64,000 nt of DNA from Owenia fusiformis (taxonomy: Eukaryota; Annelida; Polychaeta; Sabellida; Oweniidae), in contig CAIIXF020000007.1 in assembly GCA_903813345.2 (NCBI GenBank), forward strand, positions 33,386,538-33,450,537. Reading direction: 5' to 3'. The notes below the pieces were generated by a model, which was given only the letters and a program-made list of their open reading frames with translations, was not told where the DNA came from and made no database searches. Below are positions 21,905-33,433 of this stretch, piece by piece. The translations under genes were made by a program, and so were the position numbers. Every line of letters begins with the position of its first letter. Position 1 is the stretch's first letter.

Positions 21905-23100
21905 TAATGTGCAGCAAAGCTGTGGCCTTTTGTAAATTAGGGAGTTTCAGCTATGTTATTTTTTTCGAAAATAAAAGAGAGAAAAGTTCAGAATTTTCCA
22001 CTTTCTGGTATGAGAATGGTCATGAAAAATATGTTAGCTCAAATTTGTGGTATGGCATTGGTCTAGTAGTTTCACATATCATAGCCGTAGGCAGTGGGGG
22101 TTCGGTGGGTTCGAACGAACCCCCGGTCAGGATTTCCCAAAATATCATTTTTCGGAAAAATGCATATAACCAGAAACATTAAATTACTGTGCTGTTTGAA
22201 AACTACATGTATGAGCAGTAAATGAATTGATATTTGTTCTGGTGAACACGAGAGCCTTATTTTGTTAAAAACATGTCATATTGAAGTTACACTTCCCTCA
22301 AAACGTTTGGCAACCTTAGGCATGGGGTGAGATTTAATTTTGGCAAGACTCCAGAGCATGAGATTTTACAGTTAGAAATAACAATAATTTCGCACAATTA
22401 ACTTAAAGGCTGCTTCTTCTCAGACAAGATAACCCATCTTGGGCAATGGCTAAATCAGTCCTTTGTAAGAATTTTGTTTTGAGCCAGTTCTGGTCCAATA
22501 CGAAGTTATTGCAAGTTATTGAAAACAATGCAGACGTCCCATACTCTGAATGATTTTTACAACATTGACGAATAAATATCTGGAATAGTCGTAATACTGA
22601 TGAAACACATGTTCTTTCAAATGTGTACATCTCTGTTTTGTTTTAGGCCTATTTCAATTAAAATTTAAAATGTTTCTTGGGACGTCCCTGGGGCTGGCAA
22701 GTCCCCGAAACCAATTGTGTTAAATAATTAAAAACGTTGTGAAATGAATTATTTAAAAGCGTATCATTTATAAACACAAGCATTTGCTCAAATTTATTCA
22801 TTATTTCATTTGTTCAGTATTTACTTACCCATCACTTTTCCAAAGAAAAATCAATCATTGCAAAAAATGATTTTGTTTCTTCTAAGAGATTGTATAGAAT
22901 TCAAATTGTTATCGTTCCAGTTTACTTGCTCTCCATTCTCATGTTAATGTCATGATATGTTTAGCGAATAAATTACATAATAAAAAACATTGAAAAATAA
23001 TATGGTATTAATCTTCAAATAATGAAGGGCCTAATTTGTCTGCTGAACTTAACAAAATACGTTTTATATTCGAACAGTCCCTTGTATTCATATATGATTC
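21905..23100. other. Gene-free stretch with one palindrome
   Basis: GGGGGTTCG...CGAACCCCC forms a stem at about 22098-22126, next to a CGTAGGCAGTGGGGG motif that belongs to the dispersed GTAGCCAGG/poly-G family. The remainder is AT-rich with no recognisable gene. Confidence 0.4.
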
Positions 23101-23114
23101 ATATCCACAAAAAC

Positions 23115-23890
23115 ACATATCCAGCATAACACTGAATTCCAGCTACTTGCAATAAATCACTTTCTTCATTCAAATATCAAAGATCATAAAGCCGTACGTG
23201 CAATATATTAAGACATTAGCTCTGCTTTTGATCGTGTTCCTCATAAGCTGCTTCTTGCAAAACTGAAAGCATATGGCATTGAAGGCCAATTTAATCAAAT
23301 TCTCCAATCATATTTGTCAAATCGTAACGTCAACGTAAATGTAGGTGGTCAATCATCGGATACTTCTTCTGCAAACTATATCAACTGCGGCGTCCCTCAG
23401 GGATCTATCCTAGGTCCAATTTTATTTTTGATTTATATAAATGACTTACCCGATGATCTTTTGGGAAAGGCGTTTATCTACGCTGATGACACATCACTAT
23501 ATTACCCCTTTGATCCATCTGATCCTGACATGCATATAATCAATCATGATCTTAATATCATAACTAACTGGTCTCAAAAATGGAAACTAGATTTCAAGCC
23601 TGAAAAAACAGAGGAAGTTATCTTTCAAAGGCAGCGCTGTGTATTTCCTACTACGCCACCTTTAGCCAAACTTGGAAATGGGGAAATTAAAAGGAATAAT
23701 CTTCATAAGCATCTAGGGTATACTTTCGATTATCTTCTTTCTAACAAAAATCATATATATGACATTGTCAAGAGAGTACAAAAACTGCTTAATCCATTGA
23801 AGGCACTTACATCAAAGATTAACTCGAAACATTTGGAGACAATGTACAACTCATTCATAAGGCCTCATTTTGATTACGCAGACATTCTTT
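23115..23890 (+). pseudogene. LINE-1 copy, 5' part: reverse transcriptase fragment
   Basis: First half of a 5'-truncated LINE. It is in frame from 23115 (TEFQLLAINHF) through DISSAFDRVPHK, the GVPQGSILGP motif and the YADD catalytic box (FIYADDTSLYY) to FDYADIL, where a transposon interrupts it. One premature TAA at 23209-23211 sits where related LINEs have Leu. A 14-bp target duplication (ATATCCACAAAAAC) precedes it at 23101-23114 and follows the poly(A) at 38984-38997, which fixes both ends of the insertion. It belongs to the same broad APE-type LINE group as the element at 25245-30319. Confidence 0.9.
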
Positions 23891-24120
23891 CACTGCGTGA
23901 AATATGGGATTCCAATTCTTGACACGTCTATATACTAGTCTTTTCACGCCGAGTTTCTAGACGTGCCAATTATTTACACCTCTTGACACGCGATGAATCC
24001 AACTCTTTACACATCTATGCACTTCTTGACACGCGCCATGCAAAGCAGTGCAAAGACCATGCCAAAAGTCTTGACACGCGATGATTGGAATCTCATTACT
24101 CGCTCTTGGCACATTGATAA
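23891..24120. repeat. Left subterminal repeat zone of the CACTA-like element
   Basis: CTTGACACG occurs at least four times (TTCTTGACACGTC, CTCTTGACACGCGATG, TTCTTGACACGCGCC, GTCTTGACACGCGATG). In CACTA elements, repeats of this kind are bound by the element's own DNA-binding protein. The same words appear at 37815-37890. Confidence 0.7.
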
Positions 24121-24599
24121 TTATGTGTAAGCAACTGACCTAATTACCAAAAAGCAATACATATAGTATTTTAACATGAAGTAATTATTTCCAGATTTGT
24201 GACCGGTAAGGGGTTGCACAGGAGCAAAGTGGAGATATATCTTGTATTCGCGAATGCAACTAATTAATTACCAAAAGCAATACATGTATTTTAACATGAA
24301 GTAATTATACGTAACTCTATATTTTTACTTATCTAGTATTGAAATATTACAAGTACTTTCTCTGGTTCTTTTAATTTTGATCTATTTAATTCATTCATGT
24401 TTTCGCAGACTATTTGGAACATGTAGAAAGAAATATCAAACAAAAGCATTTGTATGTACGGTGACAAACTGACTTAATTAACATTTTGGCAATTTCATAC
24501 CGTCTTTTGAAATAATATTGTCAGCTACTACAGGCGATGCTAATCGACTCGTTGATTCATTTAGTAGTTCCACTTGCGAATACAATCATAGACAAATAA

Positions 24600-25244
24600 C
24601 TAGCGGGGTGTCAGGCCCGTAAGACACTTTTCTCCAAGGGGGGTGCGGTTTTTACTAAAGAGAATACAAATTGTCATTTCTTGCCGCGTAAATCGAATCG
24701 CGTGAGTCAGAGGGGGGTCGGTTACTCCCTATATTGGGGATATTCAGCCTATTTTGTAGTATTTTATTGTTTTTAGACTAAATATCGAATGAGCAATTTG
24801 GAGAAACACTGGAATAGGGGGAATGTGTGCTAGAAGGGCATAAATGTTTACGCGAAACTTTCTACCAGTTCAAGATCACATTCAGTGATTTCTTGACACT
24901 TTAAGGTGTTTTAATCAATAGAATCAATATAAAGGAATTCAAATATTTCAATCATTTTCTTCTTATGGGATCGGGGGGAGCACAGGAAAATTCTACGAAT
25001 TCAAGATGCTGTCTGATTAATTATGAGCACTTTTAATGTGTTTGAGTATATGAATGCTTTAGTTTTTGGGGTGGGATGTCAGAAATTTTTATGATTTCAT
25101 TATGTCACTTGGTGACTGTTTAAGTGTCCAAACTGTCCAATTGTTTTGTATTGGTTGTGAGGAGTGGCCCACTCCCCGTAGAAAATTTTACACTTTGAGA
25201 TGCTATTTGGTGCTTTCTGGGCACTTTCAAAGTGTATGAGTCAA
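24600..25244. repeat. Left part of a ~300-bp G-rich tandem array
   Basis: It starts GGCCCGTAAGACACTTTTCT at about 24614 (same sequence at 63901) and passes through diverged units ending in GATGCTATTTGGTGCTTTCT and CACTTTCAAAGTGTATGAGT. The array is interrupted at 25245 by a LINE and resumes at 30320. Confidence 0.7.
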
Positions 25245-25430
25245 TTTTTTTTTTTTTTTTTTTTGTATTCATAGAATTTATTTTACAAATACATAACGTA
25301 CATAAACATTATACACTTGTAGTGGCTTTGCTGAAGGCATTATCAGCCACTTGATTTATAATTGCAGGGTGAAGAAAAAAGAAACATTTAAATATGGACT
25401 CAAGAGTGAAGTGAGTGGTGGCAGGGAAAC

Positions 25431-28400
25431 CTACACATTTGCACATTTTTCTAAAAATGATGCAGTGAGCTTGAGAATTTTCAAATTAGTGGATTTAGTT
25501 AAGTTTGAATCCCCATAAAGAAATAATTCTACTTTGTCCCTCTTGTGTTTGAATTGAGAATAACCAAAATTAAGAAAAGCTAAATTGTTTTCCAACTCTT
25601 CTAAGAATGGAGCACGGAGAATACAGGAAAAAATTACATGAATTGTTGTTTCATTTGCATGGCCACAAGAACATGCAGGTGAAGTAACGTTTGTAAAATT
25701 ATGAGAGTATAGATGGGACTTAAAAATTAAGTCACAACGAACCTTGTTAAGTATAATTTCTTGATTTCTTGAAATATTAAGTTCAGAGGATCGAATAATT
25801 GAATTAGATAACTCTTTCTTTGCCCTTGACTTAAATATACTTAAATTTTCAGCTTCTATGAGGGGCTTTGAAAGGGTATTCCAATCTATCATTGCTTGTA
25901 AAATACAGGATCGATGTGAAAATGATGTAATTTTTGTTGGGATTTGGAAAGGAGCAATTCGTCGAACATTAACTGTATGATGTCTACGAAATCTTTGGAA
26001 AATACTTGAAACATATGATGGTAACAAATTATTCTGCGATCTAAATACAAGAATATTGCGGTGATATTTGCGTCTTTCTGCTAATGATGTCCAATTTAAA
26101 CAGTTCAAAACTTTAGTACATGATGTACCATGAATGACTCCAGAGCATATGCAGGCTGCCTTATAATAAAGCTGATCAATTAATTTTAATTTTGATAAGT
26201 TTGCGCATGAGTAGAGGATATCACAATAGTCAAAAATCGGGAGAACAAATGACTTGAAAATTAGTTCCAAGTGTCTACCTCCTAATTTCTTTTGGAGTGA
26301 TCTGAGTGGGTTTAAGTGCTTTTCAACTTTTTTGTATAGTTCATTTATATGTTGTTCGAATGATAAATGTTTGTCAAGTGTTAAGCCGAGATGTTTGTGA
26401 TAGTCAACACGAGGTAGAGAGTTATTTCCAATAGTTAGATCTGGTACTTGTAAAACTACTTTACGAGGGTTTGAGAATAAAATGTCCTTACTTTTTTCAG
26501 CTTTGAAATTCAATTTCCATAAGTTTGACCAGTTGGAAATTGAGTTCAAATCATTTTGTAAAATATTATTTTTTTCAAGTAAATTATCATGGTTAAATGA
26601 CTGGTAAAGAGAAGTGTCGTCTGCGTATATGTAACATTTACTGTGTAAGTTCTCAGGAAGATCATTTATGTAAACTAGGAACAGTAAAGGACCAAGGATT
26701 GATCCTTGAGGGACGCCTGAGTTGATATAATTCACATCTGAGAGGTTCGATTCTTGTCCATCAAGCACTACTTTGACACGTCGATTTGTGAGGTATGACT
26801 TTAAAAGGGATAGGATGGAAGGGCCAATACCATATGATTCTAGCTTTTTTAGTAGTAATGAATGTGGTAAAGTGTCAAAAGCGGCTGAAATATCTAAATA
26901 AATACCCCTCACACACCCCCCTGTTTCAATTTCATTAGTGATATAATCTATTATGCTTAGTAATTGAGATTGGGTACTATGACCAGGAAGAAAACCGCTT
27001 TGGAGGCTGTAAAACAGATCATTTCTGATGAGATGGTCAAATATTCTTTTGAAAATAATGCGTTCAGCTATTTTTGATAAACAACAAAGAAGAGTAATTG
27101 GACGATAGTTTTTGACATCAGTTTTATCACCTTTTTTATGAATAGGCAAAATGTAACCAAGTTTCCATTTTTGTGGAAATGAATTAAGGGTAAAGATCTT
27201 GTTAATTAATTTTGATAAGGATGAAGAAAGAGCTGGCGCTGCCATTTTTAAAATTCTGTTACTTATTTGATCAGGGCCTGTGGCTTTGTTTATATTAAGA
27301 GAAAGTAACAATTCAAAAACTTCATCCTCGTGAGTAGATAAAATATTAACAGTGTTTTCAGTCCTTTGGTCTAATTGGATGTTCACTAAATCATCGTTAC
27401 GATGGAAATTTTTGATGAAATGAGATAAAAATAAATTTGCCTTGTCATGGCCTTTAACAATGTGTTGCCCATGTTGGTCAAAAAGTAGCGGTATTTTCGA
27501 ATTTTTTGATTTGCCAAGAAGTTTGGATATTATGGCCCAGTATGACATACTGCCATATTTAAAAGTTGTTAATTTCTTCCGCATGTTTGAGTCAAAAGCA
27601 TCTTTAGCCTCATTTATTGCTTGATTTACGAGTGTACATTGCTCATTATATTTGTTTAAGTATGTCAAATTGTGAGATTTTCGATATTTGGAATGAAGTT
27701 TGTTTCTTTTGTTAATCATAGTCTTAATATTATGATTAAACCAGGATTTATCTGAGCTTTTTACATTTACGATAGTATTTGGAATTTGGTCCAAAAAAAT
27801 GTCAAATAGCTTGTCGCTAAAATTATCAACAAGAACATCAATGTTGTTTGAAGATTCAATGAGGTCATCAAATTGAGCTCTCCTAATGGCATCATTTAAT
27901 AATGTAATATCAGCTTTTGAATAATGCCATAATCTACGTGAGTATGGAGCATCTTTTATAGTGCCAAAGAAACAGTTAGTTGACAGAGTGCAATGATCTG
28001 TGTTACCAATAGGAGGCGTAATAGAGAAATTAGAAATGAGATCTTGGTTATTGGAAAGGAGCAGATCAATGCATGACCTACTAGTACGAGTAACACGAGT
28101 TGGCTCGTCTATCATTTGAAAAAGTCCTAAAGCCTCAATGTTATCAAACAATTTTTGACCTGCAGAGTTTTCATGATCATCTTGCCACCATTTTTTGCAT
28201 CTTGCGTTAAAATCTCCGTTAATTAAGACTAAGTCATTATTTGCACTCATTGCATTGGCACACGATGTTGAAAATCTTGTAAAGAAATTGTTTGATTCTT
28301 CCATGCTTTGTGATGGGGATCGATAAAAAATGCCATAAATGATAGATTTATTGTTGATGTTAAGTTCAATCCAGATGGCATCACCAAAATCATTCATTAA

Positions 28401-29123
28401 GTCAGGTCTTAATTTAAAAGGGATCTCATCTTGAACATACACTATTAAGCCACGGTTTTTATTCAAGTATATTGGAGGATGAAAGCCACTGATGGAATAA
28501 TTTTCTAAAACATTATTTTTGGTAAGGTTACCAACTTCACACAGTCCTACAATTTTGCTTTTATTGACATGGATTCTATCCTTTAATGCTATAAATCTAG
28601 AATTATAATTAGCTCGTATCCCATTAATGTTTGAAAAGACAAAATTTGTAAGATTTGTGGATAATTGGGGACCTGGATTTAAATGGACATCATTGCTAAG
28701 ACGAAGCAATGCTTGTATAATGTTCGGAGTGTATGATATAAATGATACCATAAGCACAAGTATCAGTGTACTGAGTGACATTTTCAGAATGTAAAATGTA
28801 CCATAACATTTATGTTTATGGTGAACAAATGTCAAAATTGATGTAAAAACGAAACCATACCATATCAGTATAGAAAAACATGTACATCCATACAAGATCG
28901 ACATGTAGATAAAATAATGCAGCTCTGTGGATAAGAGAATTAAGACAAAAAGACAAATAAGGAATATCCTTATACAACCATGTACATAGTTATGCATATT
29001 AAAAATAGATGGCATTGGTGTTACATGGTTTGATTTATTATGTGACCCTAAGTTGCCACTAAAGAGGCCAATACGTGCTCTCCAAGCTATAATGCCAATA
29101 CCCATTGTAGAAGTTGTACTCAA
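25431..29123 (-). CDS. LINE ORF2: AP endonuclease and reverse transcriptase, 1230 aa, intact
   Basis: Order of parts: a hydrophobic N-terminal region with several likely membrane segments (about residues 51-67, 69-105, 112-131); a 2A-like DVHLNPGP (145-152); an EEP endonuclease (about 158-382: FSNINGIR, GLCEVG, INGDFNAR, NTDHC); a reverse transcriptase (about 580-870: DISAAFD, GVPQGSILGP, YADDTSLY near 832); and a C-terminal region with a Cys/His motif (CSCGHANETTIHVIFSC, near 1150). The protein nicks target DNA and primes cDNA synthesis there. There is no stop or frameshift. The membrane-like N-terminus is unusual. In the 2A motif the usual Glu is His, so ribosome skipping may be weak or absent. 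A CR1/Jockey-group placement is likely but unproven. Confidence 0.93.
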   Translation of the reverse strand: MSTTSTMGIGIIAWRARIGLFSGNLGSHNKSNHVTPMPSIFNMHNYVHGCIRIFLICLFVLILLSTELHYFIYMSILYGCTCFSILIWYGFVFTSILTFVHHKHKCYGTFYILKMSLSTLILVLMVSFISYTPNIIQALLRLSNDVHLNPGPQLSTNLTNFVFSNINGIRANYNSRFIALKDRIHVNKSKIVGLCEVGNLTKNNVLENYSISGFHPPIYLNKNRGLIVYVQDEIPFKLRPDLMNDFGDAIWIELNINNKSIIYGIFYRSPSQSMEESNNFFTRFSTSCANAMSANNDLVLINGDFNARCKKWWQDDHENSAGQKLFDNIEALGLFQMIDEPTRVTRTSRSCIDLLLSNNQDLISNFSITPPIGNTDHCTLSTNCFFGTIKDAPYSRRLWHYSKADITLLNDAIRRAQFDDLIESSNNIDVLVDNFSDKLFDIFLDQIPNTIVNVKSSDKSWFNHNIKTMINKRNKLHSKYRKSHNLTYLNKYNEQCTLVNQAINEAKDAFDSNMRKKLTTFKYGSMSYWAIISKLLGKSKNSKIPLLFDQHGQHIVKGHDKANLFLSHFIKNFHRNDDLVNIQLDQRTENTVNILSTHEDEVFELLLSLNINKATGPDQISNRILKMAAPALSSSLSKLINKIFTLNSFPQKWKLGYILPIHKKGDKTDVKNYRPITLLCCLSKIAERIIFKRIFDHLIRNDLFYSLQSGFLPGHSTQSQLLSIIDYITNEIETGGCVRGIYLDISAAFDTLPHSLLLKKLESYGIGPSILSLLKSYLTNRRVKVVLDGQESNLSDVNYINSGVPQGSILGPLLFLVYINDLPENLHSKCYIYADDTSLYQSFNHDNLLEKNNILQNDLNSISNWSNLWKLNFKAEKSKDILFSNPRKVVLQVPDLTIGNNSLPRVDYHKHLGLTLDKHLSFEQHINELYKKVEKHLNPLRSLQKKLGGRHLELIFKSFVLPIFDYCDILYSCANLSKLKLIDQLYYKAACICSGVIHGTSCTKVLNCLNWTSLAERRKYHRNILVFRSQNNLLPSYVSSIFQRFRRHHTVNVRRIAPFQIPTKITSFSHRSCILQAMIDWNTLSKPLIEAENLSIFKSRAKKELSNSIIRSSELNISRNQEIILNKVRCDLIFKSHLYSHNFTNVTSPACSCGHANETTIHVIFSCILRAPFLEELENNLAFLNFGYSQFKHKRDKVELFLYGDSNLTKSTNLKILKLTASFLEKCANV

Positions 29124-30142
29124 TTAGTAAAATGGGCAATATATCAAAATGTGTTTCAGAATGCTCACAGATTCTCACAATGCATGTGCAGATGTGTTAG
29201 GTCTGAAGAAAAAACTATTTATTTGTAAACAATGAAATAAGTAGACAAACAAATGAAAGTCTTGAGTCTTATATTTGTTATTGTTTGCCTCCACCACAAA
29301 ACACAAACACTTCACTCAGTTGAGTTCCCTATCTAAATCAACTTTAACCTTGCACAATAAATAAGAAATGTAAAGAGACTATGTGCAGTTTTGCACTTTA
29401 GCTAATGGTTAGGCTTGACTGAGTCCATAAAGGTAAAATATAAATGTCCACTCCTGAGGAATTTGACGGAATTACTCACATGGTATCACTATAATATATA
29501 GTTTCTATGTACAGAGCAAATGTAATAATGGCAATCATATAAAATAAAAACAGTCCATTGATGGAACACTGGTTTGGTAAAGTTAAAAAAAATCAATGAC
29601 CAAAAACCTTGTTGTGATTATTCAACTCAAAAAGTACTTTATCATTACAGAAGATTATATACAACAATAAATACAGTTAGTCTTTTGTTATTAAAAAGTA
29701 ATTTCTAAATACAATGTCAATGTCATTATTGTGGATTAGAAGCTGGTAGAGTTGTTCAGAACAACTGCGAATAATGGCAATCATATAAAATAACAGACCA
29801 TTGATTTAGCTCAAGGTAACACAGGTTGTTCAAGGTTAAAAAAGTCAATGTCCAACAACCTTGTTGTGATCATTCAACTCAAAAAGTACTTTAGCATTAT
29901 AAAGGATTATATACAAACAATATATACAGTTAGCCTTTTGTTATTTCAGAAAATTGTCCATTCAGGTAGGCTAAAAAAGATTACTCGTAGTGGTAACACT
30001 AACTTCAGAAGATTAAAAGTCAATGTCAGTAGTTTGCTAAATTATTAGAATGTCCCATATAATTGCACTAAGGTATATTCAAGTCAAAATTATGTAATGC
30101 TATGTAAAAGTCAGTTGCTGGTCAACTTGGAAAGTTAACCCT
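29124..30142 (-). other. ORF1-ORF2 spacer of LINE-2 with an internal duplication
   Basis: About 1.0 kb with no ORF. A segment starting AATAATGGCAATCATATAAA occurs at about 29525 and again at about 29770, and both copies run on through CAACTCAAAAAGTACTTTA to CAGTTAG(T/C)CTTTTGTTATT, so the offset is about 245 bp. Such a repeated spacer may serve transcription or internal translation start; that is inference. Confidence 0.65.
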
Positions 30143-30319
30143 TTAGGAGCTGAATTTTTCGTCCAAGTTATCAAGTATACCAACTTGTATTTTCTGGCTA
30201 TTGGCTCCTCTCCCCTGTGCCCATATCTTGCCATTAAAAGCCCAGGCACTGGCAACACCTTGGTGCTTCTTTAAGTTGTAAAGTAGAGATTTATTACCTG
30301 GTGATAAGTCCTCAGAGTC
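30143..30319 (-). pseudogene. LINE-2 ORF1, C-terminal 58 codons
   Basis: It is in frame from the first base of the LINE copy to TAA at 30143-30145. The reading (LLYNLKKHQGVASAWAFNGK, then IWAQ) resembles the C-terminal domain of LINE ORF1 proteins, in which a Trp is followed by a short G-rich turn and a strand. It shows that the copy is 5'-truncated, not full length. Confidence 0.65.
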
Positions 30320-31945
30320 TATGAGTCAATTAGAATGGGAATTCTTTTTCGGGTGTCAAAGAGGATGAGAGGGTGAAGTGTAGGGTGCCAGAGGGACCAA
30401 GTGGTTGTCGCCTAGAAACATTGACCATATCAAGGTGCTATTTGATGATGTCTGGGCACTTTAAAAATGTCTGAGACAATAAGTGAAATTCAGAATTTTT
30501 TCAATTGTCTTGTGGGGGATTTGAGGGATGGCCAACTCTCCAAGAAAATTTTACAATTTTATTATTTAAGATGATATTTGGTGCTTCTGAGCACTTTTAA
30601 AGTGTATGAGTCATTAAAAATATATAAAAAACAATAACTATTTTTTAAATTTTGGGGGGAGGGTGTCAAAGGGGGTGCCAGAGGGCGAGGTGGAGTTGGG
30701 GTGCCAGAGAGGGAGCAAGTGTTTGTCCCCCACATCTGTCCCCCAGACACATTGACCATATCTTGGCACTTTTAAAGTGTGTGAGATGAAATAAATTCAG
30801 AATTGTTCTCAATTGGTTTGTGGGGGATGTGAGGGGTGGCCTACTTCCTAAGAAAATTTTACAATCTTAAGATGCTATTTGGTGCTTTCTGGACAGTTTC
30901 AAGGTGTATGACTCAATAAAAAAATTGAAAAAAATCACATAATTGTTTTTCTCAATTTTTTAAGGTTTGTCAAAGGGGGGGGGGGGGGATATGCCAGAGG
31001 GGGAGGTTGGGTGTTGATGCCAGAGGGCGAGTTAAAATCATTGACTATATCAAGGAGCTATTTGATGATGTCTGGGAACTTTACTGAGACAATACACAAA
31101 ATTCAGAATTATTCTGGGGAATGTAAGGGGTGGCCAACTCTCCTAGAAAATTTTACAATTTCAATATGCTATTTGGTGCTTTCTAGGCACTTTCAAAGTG
31201 TATGACTCAACAAAAAATATGATATATATATATTTTTTTCAATTTGGGAGTGTAAAGGGGGGGGGGGGGTGCCAGAGAGCGAGGTGGAATGGGGATACCA
31301 GCGGGCGAGTAAGTGTTAGTCTCATTGACTATATCAAGGAGCTATTTGATGATGTCAGGGCACTTAAAAGTGTCTGAGACAATACATAAAATGAATTCAG
31401 AATTTTTCAATTGTCTTGTTTGGGGTATGAGGGATGGCCCACTCCCCCTAGAAAATTTTACAATTTTAAGACACTATTTGGTGCTCTCTGGACACTGTGT
31501 ATGAGTCAATTAGAACATTTGAGAAAATCACACTTTTTCCATTATTTGGAGGGGTGTCAAAGGGGGGGGGGGGGGTTTAGAGGGGGAGGGGGGGATGCCA
31601 GAGGGGGAGCAAGTATCAGTCCCCCAGAAACATTGACTATATCAAGGAGCTACTTGATGATGTCTGGGCACTTTAAAATTGTCTGAGACTATACATAAAA
31701 TAAATTCAGAACTTTTCCATTGTTTTATGGGGGGTGTGAGGGGTGGCCCATCCGCCCCCCCCCCCCCCCCAAGAAAATTTTACAATTTTGAGATGCTATT
31801 TGGTGCTTTCTGGGCATTTTCAAAGTATATGAGTCAATGAAAAAAACATTTCAAAAAAAAAAATTTTTTCAATTGTTTTTGGGGGGTGCCAAAGGGGGGT
31901 GCGGTCGCACCCATCGCACCCCCCCCCCCATCTGACGGCCCTGGG
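30320..31945. repeat. ~300-bp G-rich tandem array, right part
   Basis: AATTTTACAATTTT recurs near 30547, 30858, 31147, 31450 and 31775, a spacing of about 290-325 bp. Each unit has GATGCTATTTGGTGCTTTCT, CAAAGTGTATGAGTCAAT, a G-rich GTGCCAGAGGG block with runs of 8-16 G, and TTGACTATATCAAGGAGCTA. It ends GGTGCGGTCGCACCCATCGC followed by a C run at about 31902-31929. Short frames inside are repeat translations. Confidence 0.8.
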
Positions 31946-33430
31946 TGTTTAGGAATCATAATGATAGTAGGTTACTAGTTTCATCAGGCCCATGACCAGG
32001 GGGTTCGAGGGGAAAAAGTGTATATCCGGCGCACTGAGACAATTGATATCACCACTGATTGACAGAACACAGATTTCAAAAGAGACCAAGGATGAAAATA
32101 AAGCGACAAGTTTTTGTGTTAAAAATGTATGTCCACATAATTGAAGTGGTTAATTTCAAGTAACAAGTGTAAGAGAAGATAAGAATTATTCCACAATCCG
32201 TCCATTTCTTTGAACTGTTTTGACAACTGCGGATTTAGGCTAGAAATTGTTTTAGAATTTATGAAATACAATATTTACTTCTGTACTTCAGAGTATGTCC
32301 TATTCCCCTCGCCAATGTCTTAAATCCACCCCCTTGATAATGTCCCCTCCCGGGTGTCGCCTTGTCACCCCCCCCCCCTCCAGATCCACCAATTGTTTTA
32401 AACCATGCTGCCTATACATTATCATAAAATCAATCTGGTATCTTTTTGAGTTTTCTAACCCTGCTATGAAGGATGCATGTAATAAATATACAATGTATCT
32501 AGAATGGTATCTTACATTTTTTTCTAAATGTTAATATCCAAAAAACATATCTTTGGTTTATCAACACATACCGCTCACAATAAAACAAGTATACAGATTG
32601 TAACATAGATAAGCGAATTGGGGAAAATTACAATCCCTTTGATCAAATTATTAAGATTTAATCTCCAGCTGAGGTGCAATCAAAATGTTGATACACATAA
32701 TTAGCAGTCAGAAAGATGCTCTTACCACTGTAGTTTTCAATATTCCCTTTGTTTTAACATCTTATTTCAAAAGAATGGATATTGATGGTTGTATGGAAGT
32801 ATTTATATCAAACATTCACATTATAGTTTACAGTGGAATTCCCTCAATAAATGCAACATATTTACCATTTAAGATTTCATATTGGACTTTCCGCATAATG
32901 ATAAAATGTTGACGATATAGTTTTCGATAAAAACCCCAGGGCCGTAGCCAGCTTTCAGTCGGGGGGGGGGGGGGGGGGGGGGGGAGGGGATATTTTAGGT
33001 TTTTAGTCAGAGGGTGCGGTCGTGACATAAATGAGGCAAAAAATATTTGTTTTGAATTTTTACGAAAATGGTGCAACTTCCTTCAAACCTGAGCTAGAAG
33101 CTTCAAACAAAAAATCATTTTAATGCTCTTTTCTTCCTCTACCTTATGGTACCTTTTATTGGTTGTAGGAGGGGGTGTGAACCCATCACTTCCCCTTGTT
33201 ACGCTTATAAACCCAATAACGTATTCCCAAGGAATCGACTTTATTAATTCATATGTGAAAAATGAGCTTGCATGTACAAATTGCATCGTATGCAAACCTT
33301 CCCCTGACCGACCCGGTCATGTTTATGTCTTTTGAATGATGTCTACCCCTTGATGCATGCATCCTTTAATAAGTGGTGTTAAGAATATTGGTGTAGGCCC
33401 TGGTGAAGGGAAATGTCATAAAGATTTTAT
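31946..33430. repeat. Mostly unannotated, with a poly-G repeat fragment
   Basis: No gene. Near 32941, GCCGTAGCCAGC leads into a run of over 20 G (32961 onward). At 33050-33150 a fragment matching the foldback family (CAACTTCCTTCAAACCTGAG, AGCTAGAAGCTTCAAA) follows. 33175-33215 resembles the mirrored CGTAGCCAGG end. Frames on both strands are unremarkable. Confidence 0.5.
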
Positions 33431-33433
33431 GCA

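Larger units (their letters stand above)
25245..30319 (-). mobile_element. LINE-2: 5.1-kb APE-type LINE, truncated within ORF1
   Basis: The target duplication TATGAGTCAA lies at 25235-25244 and 30320-30329. The minus-strand 3' end is a run of about 20 A (T on the plus strand, 25245-25264). The first base of the copy falls inside ORF1, of which 58 codons remain, so this is a 5'-truncated insertion with a complete ORF2. It landed inside the G-rich tandem array. Its orientation is the same as the host gene. Confidence 0.9.
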
